In this document: one piece after another, positions 8,455-15,145 of the stretch | Position numbering within the stretch: position 1 is the stretch's first letter | Layout: every line of letters begins with the position of its first letter | Source: JBKPNX01 sp046732855 | GTDB taxonomy: Bacteria > Pseudomonadota > Alphaproteobacteria > Geminicoccales > Geminicoccaceae | Assembly: GCA_046732855.1 (NCBI GenBank) | Contig: JBKPNX010000068.1 | Location: forward strand, 12,284 to 76,283 | DNA: 64,000 nt | Direction of reading: 5' to 3' | Translations under genes and position numbers: made by a program | The notes under the pieces: generated by a model | Seen by the model: only the letters and a program-made list of their open reading frames with translations | Told to the model about the DNA's origin: nothing | Database searches by the model: none

Positions 8455-9819
8455 GTGTCGAGCACCGCCTTGACCGCCTCGGCCGCGCGGCGGCGCTTGC
8501 GCCGGACCAGGCGCGCCGACGCCGAGTTCGTGCTCGGGCGCGCCGGCGCCGATCTGCAGGCCCCGCGCGGCCTCGCCCATCTCCTCCTGTTCGCGATCGC
8601 GGCCTTCTTCGTGGTCTTCCTGACCTGGGCAAACTGGGCCAGGCTGGAGGAGGTCACCCGGGGCGACGGCAAGGTGATCCCCTCGCGCCAGGTCCAGGTG
8701 GTGCAGAACCTGGAGGGCGGCATCGTGGCCGAGCTCCTGGTGCGCGAGGGTGAGATCGTCGAGCGCGGCCAGGTCCTCGTGCGGATCGACAACATCGGTG
8801 CCGCGAGCGAGCTGCGCGAGAGCCGCCAGCGCCATCTGGCGCTGCTCGGCGCGCTCGGCCGGCTCCGTGCCGAGGTCGACGCGACTGACGTCGCGTTCGT
8901 GCCCGAGGTCCTGGCGGAAGCGCCGGACGTCGCACGCAACGAACGTGCGCTGTACCGCGCTCGCCAGGACGCACTCGAGTCGGAGCTGGATGTGCTGAAG
9001 AGTCAGGCGCTGCAGCGCGAGCAGGAGCTGAGCGAGCTCGCGACCCGCCTCGACCAGCTGAGCCGCTCCCATGCCCTGGCGCTCGAGGAGCTGAAGATCA
9101 CCGAGCCGCTGGCCGCCAGCCGGGTCGTGTCCAAGGTGCAACTGCTGCGCCTGCAACGCGAGGTCAGCGATCTCGCCGGCGAGCTCGAGGCGACCAAGCT
9201 CGCGGAACCGCGGGTCGAGGCGGCGCTGCGCGAGGCCAAGCGGCGGATCGAGGAGCACCAGCTCAATTTCCGGGCCGAGGCGCAGCGCGAGCTCAACGCC
9301 GTTCAGGCGGAGGCGGCGGCGCTGCATGAGGTCATCACCGCCGAGGCCGACCGGGTCAGCCGCACCGACGTGCGCTCACCGGTGCGCGGCACGGTCAAGC
9401 GGCTGCTGGTCAATACGGTCGGCGGCGTGACCCAGCCGGGCGCCGATCTGATCGAGATCGTGCCGCTCGAGGACAATCTCCTGGTGGAGGCGAAGGTCCG
9501 CCCCGCCGACATCGCTTTCCTCCACCCCGGCCAGCCGGCGATGGTCAAGATCACGGCCTACGACTTCGCGATCTACGGCGGCTTGGATGCCGTGGTCGAG
9601 GATATCAGCGCGGATACCATCACCGACGAGCACGGCGAGAGCTTCTATCGGGTGCGCGTGCGCACCCACGACAACGCGCTGTACAAGGCCGGCGAGCCCC
9701 TGCCGATCATTCCCGGCATGACCACCCAGGTCGACATCCTGACCGGCAAGAAGACGGTCCTCGATTACCTGCTGAAGCCGATCCTGCGGGCCAAGGAACG
9801 CGCTCTGCGCGAACGTTAG
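8455..9819 (+). CDS. HlyD-family type I secretion periplasmic adaptor
   Basis: This is the membrane-fusion subunit linking the ABC transporter to an outer-membrane TolC-like channel. In 454 residues it has a short cytoplasmic N-terminus, one transmembrane helix (about residues 41-62, FAIAAFFVVFLTWAN), and a lipoyl half-motif (VQNLEGGIVAELLVREGE). A long coiled coil covers about residues 115-300. The second lipoyl half and beta barrel carry DVRSPVRGTVKRLLVNTVGG, and the family signature IPGMTTQVDILTGKKTVLDYLLKP is at the C-terminus. The start is GTG, 2 bp after the ABC gene's stop, which indicates translational coupling. The substrate is unknown. Confidence 0.92.
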   Translation: MSSTALTASAARRRLRRTRRADAEFVLGRAGADLQAPRGLAHLLLFAIAAFFVVFLTWANWARLEEVTRGDGKVIPSRQVQVVQNLEGGIVAELLVREGEIVERGQVLVRIDNIGAASELRESRQRHLALLGALGRLRAEVDATDVAFVPEVLAEAPDVARNERALYRARQDALESELDVLKSQALQREQELSELATRLDQLSRSHALALEELKITEPLAASRVVSKVQLLRLQREVSDLAGELEATKLAEPRVEAALREAKRRIEEHQLNFRAEAQRELNAVQAEAAALHEVITAEADRVSRTDVRSPVRGTVKRLLVNTVGGVTQPGADLIEIVPLEDNLLVEAKVRPADIAFLHPGQPAMVKITAYDFAIYGGLDAVVEDISADTITDEHGESFYRVRVRTHDNALYKAGEPLPIIPGMTTQVDILTGKKTVLDYLLKPILRAKERALRER

Positions 9820-9865
9820 AGCCGCCGCGCATCAGCCTCGATGACGCGATCGATCACCTCAAGCA

Positions 9866-10027
9866 TTAGGCGCTGACAGCCGAGAACCGCCACTCCTGAT
9901 CGCTGGCAATCTTCACCACGTCCGCAGCGTCATCGACTGGACCAACCTCGTCTCCGCTGGTCGCCAGGCCCGGCAGATCGTCACTTACCCCGACCCAAAC
10001 CTTCGCTTCCGGTCCCACGGGCAGGGA
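9866..10027 (-). pseudogene. Possible DUF1902/HicB-like antitoxin remnant
   Basis: In the 341-bp gap after the HlyD gene, one minus-strand frame reads GPEAKVWVGVSDDLPGLATS followed by a divergent tail ending at a stop at 9866-9868. The EAKVWV...DDLPGLATSGD pattern resembles the start of DUF1902/HicB-like small antitoxins. There is no good start codon, and the C-terminal half does not look like the family, so it is treated as a fragment. The remainder of the gap shows no convincing coding sequence. Confidence 0.35.
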
Positions 10028-10160
10028 ACGGTATAAACGTGCTCAGCCAAGGGGATATCTCGTGGGTTCACGCCATTACAGCCGCTCCGCAGCGTCGCCC
10101 CGATGACTTCACGAACAAGGCGCCGCGCGCATCGTCGGTAAACCTGAAGCGGCGACCTGA

Positions 10161-11096
10161 TCAGAGCTTCGGTCCGCCGGGCGCCGCGGTCCCGCTCGGG
10201 GCGCTCCTGATCCGGGCCTCGTGCTGCGCGAGGTAGATGCTGCTCCCCGCGATCACGCCGCCGCCGAGCCACACCCATACGCCGGGGACCTCGCCGAAGG
10301 CGACGAACGCGATCAGCGCGACGATCGGCAGGCGCAGATAGTCGAGCGGCGCGACGAGCGTGGCGTCGGCCGCGGCCAGCGCGCGCGACATGCAGATGTG
10401 CCCGGTGCTGCCGGCCGCGCCCAAGAGCGCTGCCCAGCCGAGCTGCGCGAGGCTCGGGTTGCGCCACACGAACAGGGCGGCGAGCAACGTCAGCGGCGTG
10501 GTCAAAAGCGCCATGTAGGTGGTGATCGCGCCGGCGCTCTCGGTCCGCGCCATGGTCTTGATCAGGACCGTGGAGAAGGCCCAGATCGCGGCGGTCCCGA
10601 TCGCGAGCAGCGCCGCCGGCTGGATCGCGGCAAAGCCCGGCCGCACGATGATCAGCGCGCCGACGAAGCCGATCGCGACCGCGATCCAGCGGCGCGCCCG
10701 CATCACCTCCCCGAGCACGAGTACCGCGAGCACGCTCGTGAACAGGGGCGCGGTGAAGCTGAGCGCGGTCGCCTCGGCGAGCGGCATCAGGGACAAGGTC
10801 GTAAACCAGCCGACCATGGCGAGGATCGCGATGAGCGCGCGCAGCAGGTGGCGGCGCAGATGCTCGGTGCGCAGCACGCCGAAGCCCTGGCGGAGCAGCC
10901 AGGGCAGCATCGCCGCGAGGCCGAACGCGGTGCGGAAGAACACGATCTGGAGCGGATGCAGGCCGTCGGTGAGCTGCCGGACCAAGGTGATCATGAGCGC
11001 GAACGCGGTCGCCGCCGCGGCCATCCAGAGCGCGCCGCGCAGGGAGGCGGGCAGGTGCGCGCCCGGGCGCGCCGTGGACTTCAAGACACCGCGCAT
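10161..11096 (-). CDS. DMT-superfamily (EamA) transporter
   Basis: This is an inner-membrane permease of the drug/metabolite transporter superfamily. Its 311 residues contain two EamA domains and about ten hydrophobic helices. Typical motifs are the first-helix region AAAATAFALMITLVRQL, ALSFTAPLFTSVLAVLVLGE at the end of the first EamA repeat, and APLDYLRLPIVALIAFVAFGE at the matching point in the second. The substrate cannot be read from sequence. It is divergent from, and 143 bp away from, the dehydrogenase/BKACE pair, so it may import a substrate for them; this is inference. A polar tail after the last helix is normal. Confidence 0.88.
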   Translation of the reverse strand: MRGVLKSTARPGAHLPASLRGALWMAAAATAFALMITLVRQLTDGLHPLQIVFFRTAFGLAAMLPWLLRQGFGVLRTEHLRRHLLRALIAILAMVGWFTTLSLMPLAEATALSFTAPLFTSVLAVLVLGEVMRARRWIAVAIGFVGALIIVRPGFAAIQPAALLAIGTAAIWAFSTVLIKTMARTESAGAITTYMALLTTPLTLLAALFVWRNPSLAQLGWAALLGAAGSTGHICMSRALAAADATLVAPLDYLRLPIVALIAFVAFGEVPGVWVWLGGGVIAGSSIYLAQHEARIRSAPSGTAAPGGPKL

Positions 11097-11239
11097 CGCT
11101 CGGATGCTTAGCAGCCGACCCGCCGCGCGTCATCGCGGCAGAACCACCCGGTCAGGGCGCCATGCCATCGCCGCCCCTGTCGCAAGCCCAAGGGAATGGC
11201 TATGGTGCCCAGGTACCGCGCAGCCTTGGGGGAGGCGCC

Positions 11240-12181
11240 ATGGAACGGATCGCGCTCGTGGGCGGCGGCCTGATCGGTCAGGCCTGGGCGATCGTGTTCG
11301 CGCGCACCGGCCACGACGTCATGCTGTACGACGCCGAGCCCGCCGCGCTGAAGCAGGCGCGCGATGCGATCGCCGCCCGCCTGCACGACCTCGCCGGCCT
11401 CGGCCTGGTGAGCGATCCGCCCGCCATCGCCGGCCGGATCGGCTACGTCATCGGGCTGGCCGAGGCGCTCGACGGCGCCGCCTACGTCCAGGAGAGCACG
11501 CCCGAGCGGGTCGAGGTGAAGCGCGAGGTGTTCAGCGCGCTCGACCGCCTCGCCGCGCCGGATGCGATCCTCGCGAGCTCGACCTCGGGCATCCCGGCGT
11601 CCAGCTTCACCGAGCATCTCGCGGGCCGCCGGCGCTGCCTCGTCGCTCATCCGATCAACCCGCCCTATGTCACGCCCCTGGTCGAGCTGTGCCCCGCGCC
11701 CTGGACCGACCCCGCGGTGGTCGAGCGCACCCACGACCTCATGCTCCGCGCCGGCCAGGCGCCGATCCGCCTGCAGAAGGAGGTTCAGGGCTTCGTCGCC
11801 AATCGCATGCAGGCGGCGCTGCTCGGCGCGGCCTTGCGCATGGTGGCGGACGGCGTCGCCTCGGCCGCCGATGTCGATGTCGCGATCAGAGACGGCATCG
11901 GCCTGCGCTGGTCGTTCATGGGGCCGTTCGAGACCATCGACCTCAACGCGCCGGGCGGCATCGCCGACTATCTGCGCCGCTACGGGCCGCTCTATCAGGC
12001 GATCGAGCAGGAGCACGGGGCCCTGGACTGGACCGGCGACGCGCTGCTGCGCCAGCTCGAGGATGAGCGGCGCGCCGCCCTGCCCGCCGAGGGCCTCGCC
12101 GAGCGCAGCGTCTGGCGCGACCGCCGCCTGATGGCCCTTGCCGCCCAGAAACGCCAGGCCGCCGAACAGATCGGGGAGTGA
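11240..12181 (+). CDS. 3-hydroxyacyl-CoA dehydrogenase-family NAD oxidoreductase (CRYL1/carnitine dehydrogenase-like)
   Basis: This 313-residue Rossmann-fold dehydrogenase begins IALVGGGLIGQAWAIVFA. The catalytic-His block is HPINPPYVTPLVEL. The C-terminal domain has QGFVANRMQAAL and GPFETIDLNAPGGIADY, the latter typical of L-gulonate 3-dehydrogenase (lambda-crystallin) and L-carnitine dehydrogenase relatives rather than fatty-acid FadB-type enzymes. The ATG at 11240 follows GGGGGAGG closely; the longer frame upstream lacks such a site. A BKACE gene starts 5 bp after the stop, and this pairing occurs in carnitine catabolism, where dehydrogenase product is the BKACE substrate. No thioesterase or betaine genes are present, so the substrate is left open. 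Confidence 0.82.
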   Translation: MERIALVGGGLIGQAWAIVFARTGHDVMLYDAEPAALKQARDAIAARLHDLAGLGLVSDPPAIAGRIGYVIGLAEALDGAAYVQESTPERVEVKREVFSALDRLAAPDAILASSTSGIPASSFTEHLAGRRRCLVAHPINPPYVTPLVELCPAPWTDPAVVERTHDLMLRAGQAPIRLQKEVQGFVANRMQAALLGAALRMVADGVASAADVDVAIRDGIGLRWSFMGPFETIDLNAPGGIADYLRRYGPLYQAIEQEHGALDWTGDALLRQLEDERRAALPAEGLAERSVWRDRRLMALAAQKRQAAEQIGE

Positions 12182-12186
12182 ACGTC

Positions 12187-13137
12187 ATGCCCGCCGTAAC
12201 GAGCAAGCCCGCCGACAAGGTGATCATCAGCTGCGCCGTCACCGGCTCGATCCACACGCCGACGATGAGCCCGCACCTGCCGATCACGCCGCAGCAGATC
12301 GCGGACGGCGCGCTCGGCGCCGCGGAGGCGGGCGCGGCGATCGTGCATCTGCACGCGCGCGACCCCAAGGACGGCCGCCCGACGCCCGATCCCGAGGTGT
12401 TCATGGGCTTTCTGCCGGTGATCAAGCAGGCGTCCGACGTGGTGGTCAACATCACCACGGGCGGCGGCCACGGCATGAGCCTGGACGAGCGCCTCGCCGC
12501 CGCGCGCCGCGCCCAGCCCGAGATGTGCTCGCTCAACATGGGCTCGATGAACTTCGGCCTCTACCCGATGCTGCAGCGCTACAAGAGTTGGCAGCACGAG
12601 TGGGAGCCGGCGGCGCTCGAGCGCTCGCGCGACTTCATCTTCCGCAACACCTACAAGGACATCGAGTATATCCTGAAGGAGGTCGGCGAGGGCTACGGCA
12701 CGCGCTTCGAGTTCGAGTGCTACGACGTCGGCCACCTGTACAACCTCGCGCACATGCTCGATCGCGGCCTGGTCAAGCCGCCGCTGTTCGTCCAGCTGAT
12801 CTTCGGCATCCTCGGCGGCATCGGCACCGATACCGAGGACCTGATGCACATGAAGCGCACGGCGGACCGGCTGTTCGGCGGCCAGTACCTGTTCTCGATC
12901 CTCGCGGCCGGGCGCCATCAGATGCGGCTTGGCACGATCGGCGCGATCATGGGCGGCAACGTCCGGGTCGGCCTCGAGGACAGCATCTATCTCGGCAAGG
13001 GCGAGCTCGCCCGCTCCAACGCCGACCAGGTCAAAAAGATCCGCGGCATCCTGGAGGCCCTCTCGCTCGAGCCCGCGACCCCCGACGAAGCCCGCGCCTG
13101 GCTCGGCCTCAAAGGCGGCGACCGCGTGGGGTTCTAG
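12187..13137 (+). CDS. Beta-keto acid cleavage enzyme (BKACE, DUF849)
   Basis: BKACE enzymes condense a beta-keto acid with acetyl-CoA to give acetoacetate and a new CoA ester, using a zinc ion on a TIM barrel. This 316-residue protein has the zinc-ligand motif HLHARDP (about residue 56), TTGGGHGMSLDERL, LNMGSMNFG, and the C-terminal GGNVRVGLEDSIYLGKGELA. It sits directly behind a dehydrogenase that could make a beta-keto acid, so the two form a two-step route. ATG 12187 has GGGGAG about 9 bp upstream. The GTG at 12178 overlaps the previous stop but has no room for a binding site. Confidence 0.9.
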   Translation: MPAVTSKPADKVIISCAVTGSIHTPTMSPHLPITPQQIADGALGAAEAGAAIVHLHARDPKDGRPTPDPEVFMGFLPVIKQASDVVVNITTGGGHGMSLDERLAAARRAQPEMCSLNMGSMNFGLYPMLQRYKSWQHEWEPAALERSRDFIFRNTYKDIEYILKEVGEGYGTRFEFECYDVGHLYNLAHMLDRGLVKPPLFVQLIFGILGGIGTDTEDLMHMKRTADRLFGGQYLFSILAAGRHQMRLGTIGAIMGGNVRVGLEDSIYLGKGELARSNADQVKKIRGILEALSLEPATPDEARAWLGLKGGDRVGF

Positions 13138-13519
13138 CGGATCCGCGCGAAGCCAGCCCCGCAGCGCATCCCGTGCGTGCGGTCCTGGTTCAGACCCCGC
13201 GTCCGTTTCGGGGGGGAACTAAGAACCACGCCGTCTCAATTGGATAGAGGGTAATCTGAAATGCGTTGTTTGGAGGGAGCTGTGCGCAAGGCGAGAGGAC
13301 AGGGATCGGACCGTCGTCTTCGATGTTTGCCCCGCGCAGCAGCCGAGGATCGGCTCCTAGTCGCACCGGCGCGTTCCCCTTGAGCTCGGCGCGCATCCGA
13401 AGCGGTCAGAAACTCGGTTGAGGGTATTGCGCCTTTCCCAACGTTGAGGTAGCGTCGCGGCAGCCAGTGTGAGCGTTACAGGATAATTCTGGCGCTTGCG
13501 CCGTGGGGAGGACTACCCT
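13138..13519 (+). other. Gene-free leader region upstream of the putative RiPP precursor
   Basis: These 382 bp separate the BKACE gene from the putative precursor peptide. Short frames exist but none has both a good ribosome-binding site and sensible composition. GGATAATTC at about 13479 resembles a -10 box, but no convincing -35 element lies at the right distance. Base composition begins to fall here relative to the flanking genes, marking the left side of the island. Confidence 0.5.
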
Positions 13520-13732
13520 ATGCGCTTCAAGATCGGGGACCTTATCATATCGGATATCGGTGAGGACTGGACCCCGCAGTTCGACACCTGCCCGGCAGCA
13601 TCGTGCACGGAGGCCAGCGGTGGATGCACGGATTGCACCCGCTGTAGCTGTAGCGGGTCCAGATGCCCCACACCAGAGCCCACCGGCGCCCGACTCGGGT
13701 TGACTCCCTACATCTATCCACCACGCGCTTGA
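13520..13732 (+). CDS. Putative Cys/Ser/Thr-rich RiPP (lanthipeptide-like) precursor peptide
   Basis: This is a 70-residue peptide with an excellent ribosome-binding site (GGGGAGG at 13505-13511, 8 bp from the ATG). The first ~22 residues (MRFKIGDLIISDIGEDW...) form a short leader with a hydrophobic LII core. From about residue 23 the composition changes to a core with Cys at 24, 29, 36, 39, 42, 44 and 49 and eleven Ser/Thr between residues 23 and 55, often next to each other (TDCTRCSCSGSRC). A Pro/Gly tail follows. It lies 461 bp upstream of a HopA1-like gene and a kinase-LanC gene, both candidate modification enzymes, which suggests Ser/Thr dehydration and Cys thioether crosslinking. Alternative: a small metal-binding Cys-rich protein. 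I do not recognise the exact family. Confidence 0.6.
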   Translation: MRFKIGDLIISDIGEDWTPQFDTCPAASCTEASGGCTDCTRCSCSGSRCPTPEPTGARLGLTPYIYPPRA

Positions 13733-13754
13733 GCAACTCACGCCCGGCATTAAC

Positions 13755-13974
13755 GTGCTCGGGCACGTCGGGTTTGGTCGCCCTGAGCATTACCGCGCTG
13801 CCTTGGGCGCGTTAAAGGCTGATTTGCAAGAGAGGCTTGCTGAAGTAGAGGCACAGGAACAGCGGATTGCAGCGCTCGGCAGAGCCTCGAACTGCCGAGG
13901 ATCTCGATCATCTTGAGAAAAAGCTAAACTCTGCCCTCACAGAACTTCGCAAGCGTCGCAAGGATCTAAAGTAA
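13755..13974 (+). pseudogene. Frameshifted small coiled-coil ORF
   Basis: Two overlapping frames join into one plausible charged, helical protein. The first runs from GTG 13755 through EHYRAALGALKADLQERLAE and hits a stop at 13914-13916. The second picks up around 13885-13895 one base out of phase as EDLDHLEKKLNSALTELRKR and ends at TAA 13972-13974. Heptad-like Leu spacing and Glu/Arg/Lys content suggest a coiled coil. A one-base insertion near 13885 would explain the break. Function and family are not recognised. It lies between the putative precursor and the HopA1-like gene; it could be a decayed accessory gene or a sequencing error. Confidence 0.45.
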
Positions 13975-14109
13975 AATACGAATATTCGCCTCAGCATGGA
14001 CTTAAGGGCCTCCACCCGTGCCAAGATATTCGATGCGTCGGAGGCGCCTAGTCGGATTCGTACAGTTGTCAGCCTTCGCAATATTTCAAAGAGTCCAAAC
14101 TTCTTTATC

Positions 14110-14139
14110 TTCGACAATTTTTAAAACCCACGATATCTT
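14110..14139 (+). promoter_or_regulatory. Possible sigma-70-type promoter before the HopA1-like gene
   Basis: TTCGAC at 14110-14115 and TATCTT at 14134-14139 are separated by 18 bp in a locally A+T-rich stretch. They lie 55 bp upstream of the HopA1-like ATG. This is a pattern match only; both hexamers are imperfect. Confidence 0.25.
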
Positions 14140-14193
14140 CGTGTTTTCTTCGAAACTAAAGAGGAGTTCGCCGCCAGGATCTCCCATTTTCGG

Positions 14194-15129
14194 ATGATGG
14201 ACCCCGCATCTACTTCATCTTATCTCGCACATAACCCTGACTTTCTAATGCTCATTTGGGACGGTATTTGTGAAGTTCAATTGGGGAGCGAATGGCTATC
14301 TGGAGACAGGGCAATTTCAAAATTGGGTCTATTCGTCGACTCCGCAAACTTCGCTGAGAATGCGATTGCAGAGAGTTCGTGGCGTGCCGTTGAGCTTGCG
14401 GCTAGTTCGGGTATCATGTCGGCAGCGGAATTGACGAGAACCCTGTACTTTTATAACCGTTACTCTGCGGGTACGCCTTGCCCACTTTTGCAGGGAGAAT
14501 ACGATCACCTCATCGTCGAGCTAGGCGCCTCCTTCTCTTCTGAACTAGGTTGGGTCGGACCTTCCGTCGCGGCTGGATGGTATCATTGGAAACGTCGAGG
14601 CTCGAGACTCAGCGGTCACGGTCGCTACAAAGTCTACGTCAATGTGGAGCCCATGCACGTTCCACAGGCAATAGCAGCCCTGTCTGCCTCGATTGCGCGG
14701 TCTGCTGCTGTGGCCTGGAAGCTCCCAGCGAGCGTCTTGGATCTTAGAAGACCTGACAAGTTCTGCGTTTATTTTGCCCATAGCGTCGATCAAGTGCGGT
14801 TTGCTCAGGGAGCTGGATCCGTTCTGAAGGATTTAACTCCTCATGTCACGCCTTTTAGTTTTTCCTGTACTGAAAGTCCACATATCTCCTTGGGCATAGA
14901 CCCAGAGCCCAGCCTTTTTGGGACCACCGCAACAAGTTGGCGGACATCTATCTGTGCGTTCATAGCCGCCGAACTGGGTAACGAGAGAGGAATCGTAGAT
15001 GCAAGGGGAGCAGACTGGCGCCGATTAGCTTTGCCACTGCAGAGTTTGGGGTTTGATCCATTTCGCTGGAAACTTCCACTAGGTGACCTTGAAGCCGTAT
15101 CGCAGCGAGTTGCTAGAGTTCTAAACTGA
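14194..15129 (+). CDS. HopA1-like protein, candidate lanthipeptide lyase
   Basis: This 311-residue protein is not a textbook family member, but its layout fits the HopA1 effector-like family used as the stand-alone lyase in class V lanthipeptide loci. Matching points are RYKVYVNV (residues 144-151), a Lys in AWKLPAS (176), RRPDKFCVYF (185-194), then LGIDPEPSLFG (233-243) and Arg250 in TSWRTS, in the family's order. The inferred role is eliminating phosphate from phosphorylated Ser/Thr of the precursor. The kinase-LanC gene starts 16 bp downstream, so the two are co-transcribed. Tandem ATGs at 14194/14197 have only a weak AGGA upstream; a better AGAGGAG lies too far away. GC content is clearly below the neighbouring housekeeping genes. 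Confidence 0.58.
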   Translation: MMDPASTSSYLAHNPDFLMLIWDGICEVQLGSEWLSGDRAISKLGLFVDSANFAENAIAESSWRAVELAASSGIMSAAELTRTLYFYNRYSAGTPCPLLQGEYDHLIVELGASFSSELGWVGPSVAAGWYHWKRRGSRLSGHGRYKVYVNVEPMHVPQAIAALSASIARSAAVAWKLPASVLDLRRPDKFCVYFAHSVDQVRFAQGAGSVLKDLTPHVTPFSFSCTESPHISLGIDPEPSLFGTTATSWRTSICAFIAAELGNERGIVDARGADWRRLALPLQSLGFDPFRWKLPLGDLEAVSQRVARVLN

Positions 15130-15145
15130 CCCACAGGACTCGCCC

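Noticed and set aside
5999..8632. Very long minus-strand open frame (877 residues) opposite the type I secretion ABC gene
   Set aside because: Arg/Asp/Gly/His-rich shadow translation of a high-GC gene; the plus strand shows clear ABC-transporter motifs.
6167..9819. Type I secretion pair as exporter/protease of the putative lanthipeptide
   Set aside because: It is separated from the precursor by four kb of unrelated genes, belongs to the normal-composition backbone, and its C39-like domain lacks the catalytic Cys.
13908..14117. 69-residue minus-strand ORF between the precursor and the HopA1-like gene
   Set aside because: TTG start without a ribosome-binding site; basic, low-information translation; overlaps the frameshifted coiled-coil ORF and the likely promoter.
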